Source: a virus
DNA length: 51,477 bases
Direction: 5' to 3' (one strand)
Virus record (IMG/VR): IMGVR_UViG_3300023192_005275
Span: 1 to 51,477 of that record
In this document: piece after piece, positions 21,000 to 30,031 of the stretch
Layout: each line of letters starts with the position of its first letter
How positions within the stretch are numbered: position 1 is the stretch's first letter
The notes under the pieces: model-generated
Databases searched by the model: none
Seen by the model: the letters and a program-made list of their open reading frames with translations, nothing else
Told to the model about the DNA's origin: nothing
Made by a program: the position numbers and the translations under genes

Positions 21000-21784
21000 A
21001 AGTATTTTCTTTCTAAGAATGTATTTTTGAAGACCGGTGGAGAATGATTACGTAAATTTAAACGTGAGTCGTATTCTCGAATATTAACAGCAATAAACTG
21101 TTTTAAATCATAATAAGTCACTCCAACTACAATTTCATATATATGTACATATACTGAATGAAGCAAACCGATTAGTTCTCCATTAGTATTTAGTATCATT
21201 GAACCACTGGATCCAGGCGCAGCGGTAAAAGTGTAATAACTACGAAATTTTTTAGTACCTATGTAAAAGCCTTCAAATATTGGTACCACATTCGTTAATT
21301 TAATCCCATAGGGTGATGCCACATTATATACTCTATCTCCCGCAACCGGCGCTTCTAACGCAATTTTAACTTCTTCAATATTGTCTACTAAGTCTTTTAT
21401 AAAAAGTATGCAAGCATCGATTTTATTGTTAGTTGCTATAATTTTAGCAGTATAGTATCTATCATCCAGTGTTTCCACTTTAATTATAATATTGTTTTTA
21501 ACTTTTGTATTTTCACCACGCAGCGTGATGTCAGGTTCTTCGCATACATGCGCCGCAGTTAATGCATATGCACCTTTATAATTAATTTTTACAATAAAGC
21601 CAGAGCCCACCGAAATCATGCGTGATTGAGCACATTGGCTTTCTTCACACACTTTTATATTAACAATTTTTTTGACGAAGAGGTAAGCCCGGCGGGGCAC
21701 AATATTTTTAACTGATTGGTGTTTGATAGCACTACTGCAAGAAACTAGAAAAATCAAAAGAATATAAAAGATTATCTTTACCAT
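20996..21784 (-). CDS. Trypsin-like serine protease lipoprotein (262 aa)
   Basis: This is the only well-supported minus-strand gene. The start at 21784 is chosen because GGGAGGGG lies seven bases upstream and the product then begins with a clean signal, M-V-K-I-I-F-Y-I-L-L-I-F-L-V-S-C, lipidated at Cys16. The catalytic triad of chymotrypsin-fold proteases is visible: T-A-A-H (His79), D-A-C-I-L (Asp123) and G-S-S-G-S (Ser193), followed by G-E-L-I-G-L-L-H. It resembles the DegP/HtrA catalytic domain but has no PDZ domain. It should act in the periplasm. Opposite orientation suggests it is independently regulated, as a cargo-type gene. Confidence 0.8.
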   Translation of the reverse strand: MVKIIFYILLIFLVSCSSAIKHQSVKNIVPRRAYLFVKKIVNIKVCEESQCAQSRMISVGSGFIVKINYKGAYALTAAHVCEEPDITLRGENTKVKNNIIIKVETLDDRYYTAKIIATNNKIDACILFIKDLVDNIEEVKIALEAPVAGDRVYNVASPYGIKLTNVVPIFEGFYIGTKKFRSYYTFTAAPGSSGSMILNTNGELIGLLHSVYVHIYEIVVGVTYYDLKQFIAVNIREYDSRLNLRNHSPPVFKNTFLERKYF

Positions 21785-21893
21785 TATATTTCCCCTCCCT
21801 ATAGTAAATATGAGATAAAAACGCTTGATCACTTTCGAATAAATAAAATATGAAAACTAATTATCTTATAGAGTTGTGTAAATATTACAGTTA
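21785..21893. promoter_or_regulatory. Divergent intergenic region
   Basis: A 109-base AT-rich gap separates the minus-strand protease start from the plus-strand PIN-PhoH start, so it must hold divergent expression signals. The protease ribosome binding site is clear (GGGAGGGG on the minus strand). I could not settle on a particular promoter pair by eye. Confidence 0.4.
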
Positions 21894-23219
21894 GTGAGAG
21901 TTAAATTGACTAAAAAGATTTATGTTGTAGATACCAGTGTTTGTTTAACTGATTCATATTCTATCTTATCTTTTGTAAATAATGATGTTGTAATTCCTCT
22001 TAAGGTTTTAGAAGAAATCGATAGTCATAAAAAGCGGCAAGATGGTGTAGGTGCCAATGCACGTGCAGTAATTCGCACCTTGGATGGACTGCGGGAGAAG
22101 GGAAGCCTGTACAAGGGAGTTAAAATAGGTGAAGAGAAGGGAATAATGTCTGTTAAATTATATCTTAAGGAAATTTTGCCCGCAGATTTGGATCTTTCCA
22201 TCGCAGATAATGAAATTATCGCTGTTGCACTTACTCAGAAGCATCTTTTCCCGAAAAAAAAAGTTATTGTTGTAACTTGTGATGTAAATATGCGCGTGAA
22301 GTGTGATGCGCTTGGATTGATAACAGAGGATTATCATTCTAACCAAGTGGTCAAGCATACGAGTCATATATATACCGGTTATGTTGATCATTTGGTTGAT
22401 GAGTCAGTATTAGATAGATTTTATGAAAATAAAGAAATATTTTTAGAACAAGATGATCTAGAATTGTTACCAAATCAATTTATATTACTGGTTTCTAACC
22501 AAAATGAAAAAAAGACAGCATTAGCACAATTTAAGAATTATAATACTCCTTTAGTACGAATATGTGGTACTCACAAACAAGGGATATGGGGTGTTAAGCC
22601 TCGCAATAAAGAGCAAATATTCGCGTTAAGTCTTTTAAGAGATCAAAGTGTTAAAATTGTTACTTTAGTTGGCAAAGCAGGCTGCGGAAAAACTCTGGTG
22701 GCAATAGCGGCAGGACTCCATCAAGTAATGGAAGAATCGATATATAAAAGATTGGTTATTTCTAGACCTATCCAGCCAATGGGTCGAGATATCGGTTATC
22801 TACCTGGTACTATGGAAGAAAAAATGCGTCCATGGGTCGCACCCATTCAAGATAATTTACGCTACTTAATGGGAAATGATCGAGAAAGTTTACAGATGTA
22901 CATGGACAAAGGAATAATTGAAATTGAGGCTTTAACTTATATACGTGGACGCTCCATATCGGATGCATACGTTATTATTGATGAAGCTCAAAATTTAACT
23001 GCACATGAGTTAAAAACTATTCTAACCAGGGTAGGCGAAAATACTAAAATAGTTCTTACTGGTGATATAGAACAAATAGATAATGTTTATATTGATGAAA
23101 CTTCCAACGGTCTCACACATGCGGTAGAAAAATTTAAATTATACGATATAGCCGGTCATGTTACTTTATTAAAAGGTGAACGTTCTAAAATTGCGACATT
23201 GGCATCTAAAATTCTTTAA
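21894..23219 (+). CDS. phoH: PIN domain-PhoH family ATPase (441 aa)
   Basis: It starts at GTG. Residues about 8-145 form a PIN domain: V-D-T-S-V near 11-15, later A-D-N-E-I near 104 and T-C-D-V-N near 127 carry the metal-binding acids. Residues about 240-440 form the PhoH ATPase with Walker A G-K-A-G-C-G-K-T at 260-267 and Walker B I-I-D-E-A-Q (D363, E364), plus L-T-G-D and G-R-S-I-S-D-A. PIN-PhoH proteins (PhoH2/YlaK type) are RNA helicase-nucleases; phoH is common in marine phages. Length is normal for the fused form. Confidence 0.9.
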   Translation: MRVKLTKKIYVVDTSVCLTDSYSILSFVNNDVVIPLKVLEEIDSHKKRQDGVGANARAVIRTLDGLREKGSLYKGVKIGEEKGIMSVKLYLKEILPADLDLSIADNEIIAVALTQKHLFPKKKVIVVTCDVNMRVKCDALGLITEDYHSNQVVKHTSHIYTGYVDHLVDESVLDRFYENKEIFLEQDDLELLPNQFILLVSNQNEKKTALAQFKNYNTPLVRICGTHKQGIWGVKPRNKEQIFALSLLRDQSVKIVTLVGKAGCGKTLVAIAAGLHQVMEESIYKRLVISRPIQPMGRDIGYLPGTMEEKMRPWVAPIQDNLRYLMGNDRESLQMYMDKGIIEIEALTYIRGRSISDAYVIIDEAQNLTAHELKTILTRVGENTKIVLTGDIEQIDNVYIDETSNGLTHAVEKFKLYDIAGHVTLLKGERSKIATLASKIL

Positions 23220-23243
23220 AATTATTAATTTATTTGTTATAAT
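23215..23243 (+). promoter_or_regulatory. Predicted sigma70-type promoter
   Basis: TTTAAA at 23215-23220 and a perfect TATAAT at 23238-23243 are separated by 17 bases, just after the PIN-PhoH gene and before a gene with AAGGAG ribosome binding site. Good geometry, ordinary -35 box. Confidence 0.4.
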
Positions 23244-23266
23244 ACAAACGTCAAGGAGATAAAATT

Positions 23267-23533
23267 ATGAGTGTGGATGAGAAAAATCCGGATTTGCTTC
23301 TTCCGGTTGTAAAAGATAGTAAGTTAAAAAAGTTAATTATTAATTATGTTGGAGAGCAATTAGCGCCTGAGAAAGATGAAATTAACGTTGAAATGGTTAT
23401 TAAGATAATGGCTGACGAATTCCCTGAAATACTTCTTGCAATTGCAGAGGAAAATTTTATTCGAGGCTATCAGCAAGCCATGTGGGATATTGATAATTTA
23501 GGTGTGGACCACACAAAAGAAAATATTTCATAA
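23267..23533 (+). CDS. Hypothetical acidic protein (88 aa)
   Basis: A clear AAGGAG lies nine bases before ATG. The product is acidic and helical (V-N-E-style helices around V-E-M-V-I-K-I-M-A-D-E-F-P-E-I-L) with a final G-Y-Q-Q-A-M-W-D-I helix. Similar helical Asp/Glu-rich small proteins accompany phoH in phages, but no function is known. No motif recognised. Confidence 0.55.
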   Translation: MSVDEKNPDLLLPVVKDSKLKKLIINYVGEQLAPEKDEINVEMVIKIMADEFPEILLAIAEENFIRGYQQAMWDIDNLGVDHTKENIS

Positions 23534-23556
23534 ATTATTTTTAGGAATTACCAATA

Positions 23557-24225
23557 GTGGAATATATTAAAAATACAGCGACGTCAGCGCAAAGACAAGA
23601 CCTTTTTTTATATAAAAAGCCTGTTTATAAACTAGAATCATTTACCACTCCTATAGATTTTTATTCCCTTTTACAACGATTAGAAAAATTAATTCCCAAG
23701 CACCTAACACACAATTTTGAAGTTATATATGTAGGAAGCTTTGATGATTTTTATAAAAACAATCGGTTATTTAATGCCATGTATAAAGATGGTGCGATAT
23801 ATGTGAGCAATGTGCAAGATGGTGAAGAAGACTTAGTTGATGATATTATTCATGAAATTGCTCATTCAATTGAAAAAGAATATGATGATATAATTTATGG
23901 GGATGGGCTCTTAGAGGAAGAATTCTTGGGAAAACGAAGAAGTTTAAAGTATTTGATTGACAAACCCACCTATAATATGTTAATATATAATAATGTAGAC
24001 TATCAAGCTAAGTTTGATAATCACTTATATGATGATTTAGGGTATGATTATTTAAGAAACGTTTCTTCTGGCTTGTTTTACTCACCTTATGCCATTACAT
24101 CCCTTCGGGAATATTGGGCAAATGGTTTTGAAAACTATTTACTAGGAGACAACAGTCGATTAAAAGCTTTAAGTCCTGTGTTATATAAGAAAATACAACG
24201 ACTAATAAATTTAGGCGAGGAATAA
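23557..24225 (+). CDS. Zincin-type metallopeptidase-like protein (222 aa)
   Basis: It starts at GTG after AGGA. H-E-I-A-H at 99-103 is an HExxH site, preceded by I-I as usual in the active helix. S-L-R-E-Y-W-A-N-G-F-E near 185-195 can give the third ligand as Glu; this late R-E-Y-W-A-x-x-F-E pattern is like ATLF/anthrax-lethal-factor-type and related zincins. No signal peptide is visible, so it would act in the cytoplasm or after injection. Target unknown. Confidence 0.65.
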   Translation: MEYIKNTATSAQRQDLFLYKKPVYKLESFTTPIDFYSLLQRLEKLIPKHLTHNFEVIYVGSFDDFYKNNRLFNAMYKDGAIYVSNVQDGEEDLVDDIIHEIAHSIEKEYDDIIYGDGLLEEEFLGKRRSLKYLIDKPTYNMLIYNNVDYQAKFDNHLYDDLGYDYLRNVSSGLFYSPYAITSLREYWANGFENYLLGDNSRLKALSPVLYKKIQRLINLGEE

Positions 24226-24230
24226 ACAAA

Positions 24231-24575
24231 ATGAGAAGTCATTTCGAAAAAAAAGAAGATCAGGTTATTATAAGCGTGGATATGCCACGGTGTGTGACGT
24301 CCGCAGCTAAAAAATCTTATACGCAGCATGAAATGGAACATGTATTGCGAGAAAAATATGATTTAACGGGACTCGTTATGACGAGTGCTCCAAGAAAAAT
24401 ATGCAATTTTCAAACCAATAATTCGGGAGTTTATATTTTCGCCGCAGCATCTTCTCAAGTACAGCCTGTAACAGAAAAAAAGACTTTGGTAGAAAGTCAC
24501 ACTCTTATAACGAGCGACACCTCTAAACCTTCAAAACCCTCCACTCGAAAAAGAAAAAATATCTCTAAAGGTTGA
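24231..24575 (+). CDS. Hypothetical protein with disordered tail (114 aa)
   Basis: The first 70 residues form a compact mixed domain with two cysteines (P-R-C-V-T and K-I-C-N-F); the C-terminal 40 are Ser/Thr/Lys/Pro-rich and probably disordered, ending in a basic R-K-R-K-N. It lies between the zincin and the nuclease genes and is probably co-expressed. No function recognised. Confidence 0.5.
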   Translation: MRSHFEKKEDQVIISVDMPRCVTSAAKKSYTQHEMEHVLREKYDLTGLVMTSAPRKICNFQTNNSGVYIFAAASSQVQPVTEKKTLVESHTLITSDTSKPSKPSTRKRKNISKG

Positions 24576-24578
24576 TTG

Positions 24579-25370
24579 ATGCCTCATATTTCTTATTCAG
24601 CACTTAAAGAATGGGTAGATTGCCCCTGGAAACATAAGATAAATTATGTTGATGGGGTCAGAAAATTTAAGGGCAACGAACATACAGTTTTTGGTACCAC
24701 TCTACATACTATCTGTGAAGCTTTAGTTAAGACAAAAGATGCAGCTGCATATGATGCAAAAGCGTGTTTCCAGAAAGAGTTTTTAAATAATCTTCAAGCT
24801 TTAAAAGAAAAAGTGCCTGATTTCCAATTTAATGAAAATCTTATACGTGATATGCGCCAGCAGGGGGAAACTCTCACTGAATTCATTTTACCTGCTCTAA
24901 AAAATTATTTTGATAATTTTCTTTTGGTTACTGTAGAAGAAGCGCTCTATGAAAAAATTGAAGATTATGATTATAATTTTAAAGGTTTTATAGATTTAGT
25001 TATTAAAACCCAAGATGGTAAATATCATATTATTGATTGGAAAACATGTTCATGGGGCTGGGATAATCGCAAAAAAACCGATAAAATAACAACCTATCAA
25101 CTCACACTTTATAAACATTTTTGGTGTAAAAAGCACGGCATTGATCCCACCTCTGTATTAACACATTTTGCTTTATTGAAAAGGACTGCTAAAAGAAATA
25201 AAGTAGAAATATTTAAAGTAACCACCGGCAGCAAAAAAATTGAAAATGTCCTTAAACTGTTACACAAAGCAGTATACAATATTAAAAAAAGTAATTACGT
25301 CAAAAATCGATTATCATGTTATGGAAGATATGGCGTATGTGAATATTATAAAACCAAACACTGTAAGTGA
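24579..25370 (+). CDS. PD-(D/E)XK exonuclease, RecB/Cas4-like with Fe-S Cys pattern (263 aa)
   Basis: The ATG at 24579 is used rather than an adjoining TTG. The nuclease core shows G-T-T-L-H near 43-47, G-F-I-D (Asp139), I-I-D-W-K (Asp153, Lys155) and Y-Q-L-T-L-Y as the Q-x-x-x-Y motif. One Cys near the N-terminus (Cys15) and three near the C-terminus (Cys247, 254, 262) reproduce the split four-cysteine arrangement of AddB/Cas4-type [4Fe-4S] nucleases. No cas1/cas2 or CRISPR array is in the window, so a phage recombination or DNA-processing role is more likely than adaptation. Confidence 0.85.
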   Translation: MPHISYSALKEWVDCPWKHKINYVDGVRKFKGNEHTVFGTTLHTICEALVKTKDAAAYDAKACFQKEFLNNLQALKEKVPDFQFNENLIRDMRQQGETLTEFILPALKNYFDNFLLVTVEEALYEKIEDYDYNFKGFIDLVIKTQDGKYHIIDWKTCSWGWDNRKKTDKITTYQLTLYKHFWCKKHGIDPTSVLTHFALLKRTAKRNKVEIFKVTTGSKKIENVLKLLHKAVYNIKKSNYVKNRLSCYGRYGVCEYYKTKHCK

Positions 25371-25377
25371 GGAATAA

Positions 25378-26649
25378 ATGGAAAAAAAGATTAAGCTGCT
25401 CACTATTGGCGATATGCCGCTTTCACCTAGTGGGGTGGGTACCCAATCTAAATATATATGTGAAGCGCTTTTAAAAACTGGAAAATTTAAAATTATAAGT
25501 TTCGGCGGCGCAGTCAAACACCCCAAATATGATCCCATAAAAACCCAGGAATGGGGGGATGACTGGGTGATCTTTCCTGTTGACGGATACGGTACTCAAG
25601 AAATGTTACGTTCTATTATTCGTCAAGAAAAGCCAGACATTCTTTGGTTTATGACGGATCCCCGGTTCTGGGGATGGCTGTGGCAGATGGAAAATGAAAT
25701 TAGACCCCTTCTTCCCATGGTTTATTATCACGTGTGGGATAATAAACCCTACCCTACGTTTAATAAGGTTTTTTATGATTCGAATGATATGGTTGTAGCC
25801 ATATCTAAGGTTACAGCTGATATTGTAAAAACTGTATCACCCGATGTTAAATCAGTTTATCTACCGCACGCGGTAGATAATGAAATATTTAAACCCATCG
25901 ATGACGAAGAATCGATGTTAGAAGTAAAAAAGAAAGTGTTTGGTGAATATTATGATCCGGATAAATTTATTTTTTTCTGGAATGGTAGAAATGCACGGAG
26001 AAAACAAAGCGGATCTACCATATTTTGGTTTAATGATTTTCTAGAAAGAGTAGGGAAAGATAAAGCTTGTTTAGTAATGCACACTGAAGTAAAAGATCCG
26101 CATGGGCAAGACTTGGAAGCTATTGTAGATCACCTTGGATTAAAAAATGGAGAAGTGCTGTTTAGTCAACAAAAAGTTGATCCCGGCAGTTTAGCTAAAA
26201 TATACAATATGGTAGACTGCACAATTTGTCTTTCTGACGCCGAAGGCTTTGGTTTACCTACTATGGAATCACTTTCTTGTGGCACTCCTATAATTGTCAC
26301 GATGACGGGTGGCTTACAAGAACAGGTGACGAACGGAAAAGAGTGGTTTGGTATAGGAATAGAGCCATCCTCAAAGGCTATTATTGGCTCCCAGGATATC
26401 CCATGGATATATGAAGATCGGTTAAATGGTAAAGACGTGGTAGATGCCCTAGAAAAAATGTTCTTTTTAAGTGTCGATGAAAGAAAAGACTTGGGACTGA
26501 AAGGTCGAGCGCATATATTAGAAAATTATGGCTTTGAAGAATATAATAAAAAATGGGTAGCACTATTATCTGAACTTCATGAACGAGAAGGCTCTTGGGA
26601 AACTAGAAATTATTCTAAACGCTGGGACCTAAAGGAGGTGCGCGCATGA
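25378..26649 (+). CDS. Glycosyltransferase family 4 protein (423 aa)
   Basis: GT-B fold with an N-terminal G-D-M-P-L-S-P-S-G-V-G-T-Q acceptor-side loop and the C-terminal donor site E-G-F-G-L-P-T-M-E-S-L-S-C-G-T-P (E-x7-E motif) near residue 290. It would transfer a sugar from a nucleotide donor to a glycan, lipid or protein. Full-length for the family. It opens the glycan island, eight bases after the nuclease stop, with GAGGA upstream, and overlaps the next glycosyltransferase by ATGA. Confidence 0.85.
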   Translation: MEKKIKLLTIGDMPLSPSGVGTQSKYICEALLKTGKFKIISFGGAVKHPKYDPIKTQEWGDDWVIFPVDGYGTQEMLRSIIRQEKPDILWFMTDPRFWGWLWQMENEIRPLLPMVYYHVWDNKPYPTFNKVFYDSNDMVVAISKVTADIVKTVSPDVKSVYLPHAVDNEIFKPIDDEESMLEVKKKVFGEYYDPDKFIFFWNGRNARRKQSGSTIFWFNDFLERVGKDKACLVMHTEVKDPHGQDLEAIVDHLGLKNGEVLFSQQKVDPGSLAKIYNMVDCTICLSDAEGFGLPTMESLSCGTPIIVTMTGGLQEQVTNGKEWFGIGIEPSSKAIIGSQDIPWIYEDRLNGKDVVDALEKMFFLSVDERKDLGLKGRAHILENYGFEEYNKKWVALLSELHEREGSWETRNYSKRWDLKEVRA

Positions 26650-27911
26650 AAAAGGTTGTTGTTAGGGGACCTGTGTTGACACGAACTGGTTATGGTGAGC
26701 ACACTCGATTTTTATTGAGATCTCTGCGGACCATTGAAGACAAAATTGATATATATTTATTACCGATTGCCTGGGGAGAATCCAATTGGATATGGGAAGA
26801 TAATGAGGAAAGAGAGTGGTATGATCTCCTCATTAAAAAGACAGCAATGTATGTCCAGCATGGAGAGGGAAAATATGATGTAAGTATTCAAGTGACTATT
26901 CCAAATGAATGGAAGGGGCTAGCTCCAATAAACATAGGAGTAACTGCGGGAATTGAAACTACAAAGGTTGCTCCATTATGGTTACAAAATGCCAATTATA
27001 TGGATAAACTTATTGTTGTATCGAATCACGCTAAAACCTCATTTGAAACCACCATATATACGGGCACCAATAAGGAGAAAAAAGAGGTTACGCTAGAGTG
27101 TGAAAAAGACATCTCCGTGGTGCCTTATCCGGTTAAAAGCTATAATAAAGTTAAGATGGATTTAAACTTAAGTACAGATTTTAATTTTCTCACCATTGCA
27201 CAGTGGGGACCCCGAAAAAATATTGAGAATACCATTGTTTGGTTTGTTGAAGAGTTCATTGATAACCCGCAAGTAGGCTTGGTAGTAAAAGCTTTCGGTC
27301 GCGGTGGCTCTTTAATAGATCGCCAAGCAGTTACTAATAAGCTTAAGCAAATTTTATCTAAATATGAAAATAGAAAATGTAAAGTATATCTTCTTCATGG
27401 GGATTTATCGGAGGATGAAATGCATTCTCTCTATAGTCATCAACAAATAAAAGCTTTTGTTTCTCTTACTCATGGGGAGGGGTATGGTCTTCCTCACTTT
27501 GAAGCTGCTTACTGTGGATTACCGGTAATTGCACCAGAGTGGAGTGGTTATTTAGATTTTCTGCAGATGCCTGTAAAGAACAAAAAAGGAAAAGTAAAAA
27601 ACAAGTCTCGTTTTGCATGTGTTGATTTTGATATTCGCCCAGTGCAAGAGGAAGCTGTTTGGGATGGGGTTTTACAAGCAGATTCAATGTGGTGTTTTGC
27701 CCAGCAGGGATCTTATAAAATGAAACTGCGGGAGGTGTCCAAGGACTATGGGCGATTTAAAAAACAAGCAAAACAGTTACAAACATGGATTTTAAAGAAT
27801 TTTGCGGAAGATAAAATTTTAAACCAACTTGTAGAAGAATTAAAAGACTTTATTATTGATGAAGGGCAAGATGAGTGGCTGAAAAGTCTCGATCAAATCG
27901 AAATGATATAA
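26646..27911 (+). CDS. Glycosyltransferase family 4-like protein (421 aa)
   Basis: The second GT-B transferase of the island. Near its start, R-T-G-Y-G-E-H-T-R resembles the glycine-rich acceptor loop; the donor site is H-G-E-G-Y-G-L-P-H-F-E-A-A-Y-C-G-L-P near residue 277-294. I-A-Q-W-G-P-R-K-N-I supplies the usual R-K segment for the phosphate. It is coupled by overlap to both neighbours. Donor sugar not predictable. Confidence 0.85.
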   Translation: MKKVVVRGPVLTRTGYGEHTRFLLRSLRTIEDKIDIYLLPIAWGESNWIWEDNEEREWYDLLIKKTAMYVQHGEGKYDVSIQVTIPNEWKGLAPINIGVTAGIETTKVAPLWLQNANYMDKLIVVSNHAKTSFETTIYTGTNKEKKEVTLECEKDISVVPYPVKSYNKVKMDLNLSTDFNFLTIAQWGPRKNIENTIVWFVEEFIDNPQVGLVVKAFGRGGSLIDRQAVTNKLKQILSKYENRKCKVYLLHGDLSEDEMHSLYSHQQIKAFVSLTHGEGYGLPHFEAAYCGLPVIAPEWSGYLDFLQMPVKNKKGKVKNKSRFACVDFDIRPVQEEAVWDGVLQADSMWCFAQQGSYKMKLREVSKDYGRFKKQAKQLQTWILKNFAEDKILNQLVEELKDFIIDEGQDEWLKSLDQIEMI

Positions 27912-28741
27912 AGAAAATTATATTCATTGCCGATTTTTTTAAAAATGATCTATTGGGGGGAGCTGAAAGTAATGATTCCGTCCTTATAGATTTTTTATAT
28001 TCCTGTGGACATTCTTTAAAAAAACTCAAATGTTGTGATGTGGATTCCACTCTATGGGGAAAAGATTATTTTTTTATTATAAGTAATTTTGTTTCATTAG
28101 CCCCCAAACATCACGAAGCCTTACACACTGAAGACTATATTATTTACGAACATGATCATAAATATCTTATTTCGCGTGATCCTAGCATTTATAAAAACTT
28201 TGTAGCGCCATCATCGCACGTAATTAACCGTGACTTTTATAAAAATGCACGTGCCGTTGTAGTTTTAAGTACCATATGCAAACAGGTGATGGAAAAAAAT
28301 CTTGATATTGATAATATTTACAATATTGGGTGTAGTTTATGGTCCAATAAAAAATTAGATCTTATTGCTGCGCTTGCCAACCGCCACAAAAATGAAAAAT
28401 TTGTAATTTTAGATTCTTCAAATCCCATTAAATCTACACCGGAAGCCATTCATTTTTGTGAACACAACAATATTGAGTTTGAGGTAGTGCCGCCATGTAG
28501 TGAAAGTGAGTTATTAGTTGAATTATCCTATTCTAAAGGGCTCGTATTTTTTCCTAAAGTTTTAGAAACGTTTTCGCGCATATGTGCCGAAGCCAAAATG
28601 TTGAACTGCAAATTAATTACTAAACCCAACTTATTGGGTTTTGCCTCAGAAAAAATTTTTGAGTTATCCGGCACTGAACTAATAGAACAGATAAGGGATA
28701 GAAAAAATCGCGCTTTAAGATTATTTTCATCATTCATGTAA
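27875..28741 (+). CDS. Glycosyltransferase-like protein (288 aa)
   Basis: The only possible start is a GTG at 27875, overlapping the previous gene by 37 bases. The sequence begins with a Rossmann-like strand (I-I-F-I-A-D-F-F) and L-G-G-A-E-S-N-D, and its second half (F-V-I-L-D-S-S-N, then G-L-V-F-F-P-K-V-L-E-T-F-S-R-I-C-A-E-A) has the E-x7-E type donor site of GT4 enzymes. It is shorter than its neighbours, consistent with a minimal GT-B enzyme. Confidence 0.65.
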   Translation: MAEKSRSNRNDIKKIIFIADFFKNDLLGGAESNDSVLIDFLYSCGHSLKKLKCCDVDSTLWGKDYFFIISNFVSLAPKHHEALHTEDYIIYEHDHKYLISRDPSIYKNFVAPSSHVINRDFYKNARAVVVLSTICKQVMEKNLDIDNIYNIGCSLWSNKKLDLIAALANRHKNEKFVILDSSNPIKSTPEAIHFCEHNNIEFEVVPPCSESELLVELSYSKGLVFFPKVLETFSRICAEAKMLNCKLITKPNLLGFASEKIFELSGTELIEQIRDRKNRALRLFSSFM

Positions 28742-28748
28742 GGGGAAT

Positions 28749-29642
28749 ATGAGAAAAACAGTAGTAATAACAGGTGCATCTGGGTTTATTGGTACCAATC
28801 TTTATAATAGTCTTATGTCCCAATTTGATAATATTCTTTGCTGTGATCATACTTCGCACCCCAACAGAGAAACTATTCCACCTGATCAGCTTTTGTCTCT
28901 CCTTAAAGCATCATCGGACATTGAAGTTGTTTTTCACCAAGGGGCATGCTCAGATACCACATGTCATGATGTGGGTTATATGATGAAAGAAAATTTTGAT
29001 TATAGTGTGGCGCTATTTAGACTATGCCTTAAAAAAGGAATTAGGTTTATTTATGCTTCTTCAGCGGCTGTATATGGAGATGGTCCCTTTGAAGAGTCCA
29101 TTTATTGTAAACCAAAAAATATTTATGCCAAATCCAAATATCTTTTTGATGAATATATAAATTGCTTTCTTGATTTTAAAATCTCTTCGCAGGTGGTAGG
29201 TTTACGTTATTTTAACGTCTTTGGTCCTCATGAAGATCATAAAGAGAAAATGGCATCTGTAGTCTATCAGTTTCATAAACAAATAAAAAAAGACAAAAAG
29301 ATAAAAATATTTAAAAATAGTAGAACGTATATGAGAGACTTTATTAACGTGGAAGATATAATAAAAATAAATCATCATTTTTTACAGCATCAAAATCTCT
29401 GTGGAATATATAACTGTGGCACTGGTACCCCTAGAAGTTTTTATGATATAGCTCATATATTGAAAAAATATTATACTTTCTCAATTGAGGAGATAGATAT
29501 GCCTCGTAATCTAATCTCCCGCTATCAAACCTATACTTGTGCCGATAATCACAAAATATTTCATGAAGCACAATATAAAAAAGACTTTCTCTCTCTTGAA
29601 GCGGGAATTGCTCAATATGTTAATTTTTTAGATAATAAATGA
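28749..29642 (+). CDS. hldD: ADP-L-glycero-D-manno-heptose 6-epimerase
   Basis: This SDR enzyme makes ADP-L-glycero-D-manno-heptose, the last precursor step for inner-core heptose. Visible: NADP site T-G-A-S-G-F-I-G at 8-15, H-Q-G-A-C-S-D-T-T typical of HldD, A-S-S-A-A-V-Y-G, Y-A-K-S-K (Tyr126, Lys130), and the second HldD base Lys165 within H-E-D-H-K-E-K-M-A-S-V. Tyr and Lys spacing matches E. coli HldD (140 and 178). Length 297 is near the usual 310. It is followed by HldC and HldA genes with overlaps, confirming the pathway. Confidence 0.92.
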   Translation: MRKTVVITGASGFIGTNLYNSLMSQFDNILCCDHTSHPNRETIPPDQLLSLLKASSDIEVVFHQGACSDTTCHDVGYMMKENFDYSVALFRLCLKKGIRFIYASSAAVYGDGPFEESIYCKPKNIYAKSKYLFDEYINCFLDFKISSQVVGLRYFNVFGPHEDHKEKMASVVYQFHKQIKKDKKIKIFKNSRTYMRDFINVEDIIKINHHFLQHQNLCGIYNCGTGTPRSFYDIAHILKKYYTFSIEEIDMPRNLISRYQTYTCADNHKIFHEAQYKKDFLSLEAGIAQYVNFLDNK

Positions 29643-30031
29643 AAAAGGTTTTTACAAATGGATGTTTCGATATTCTTCATCGAGGACACATAGAATTGTT
29701 GCGTTATTGTAAGAGTTTGGGATATGTTATCGTAGGAATTAATAGTGATTCCAGCGTCCGCACACTTAAAGGACCAGGGAGACCTATAACCCCCCACGCA
29801 GATAGAAAGTTTTTATTGGAATCATTGCGGTATGTTGATGGTGTTGAAATATTTAATGAAGCAACACCTTACGAATTGATTAAACGTATTAAACCTGATA
29901 TAATAGTTAAGGGTGGAGATTATGAGTCTTCTACGGTGATAGGCTGTGATCTAGCTGATGTAAGGATATTTGATTTTATAAATGGACACTCAACAACCGA
30001 AATCATTAAAAGTATTATTGATAGGGGATAG
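29639..30031 (+). CDS. hldC: Heptose-1-phosphate adenylyltransferase
   Basis: The protein transfers AMP from ATP to D-glycero-beta-D-manno-heptose 1-phosphate. N-G-C-F-D-I-L-H-R-G-H at 7-17 holds the H-x-G-H nucleotidyltransferase motif, R-P-I-T-P and R-x-x-x-L-x-S-L-R-Y-V-D are family features, and S-T-T-E-I-I is the C-terminal ATP-site motif. It equals the C-terminal domain of bifunctional HldE as a stand-alone protein of 130 residues. It overlaps hldD by ATGA and the kinase gene by 50 bases. Confidence 0.92.
   Translation: MKKVFTNGCFDILHRGHIELLRYCKSLGYVIVGINSDSSVRTLKGPGRPITPHADRKFLLESLRYVDGVEIFNEATPYELIKRIKPDIIVKGGDYESSTVIGCDLADVRIFDFINGHSTTEIIKSIIDRG

Noticed and set aside
24579-25370. 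Cas4 of a CRISPR-Cas system
   Set aside because: No repeats arranged as an array and no cas1, cas2 or effector genes are present; the nuclease fits phage recombination.
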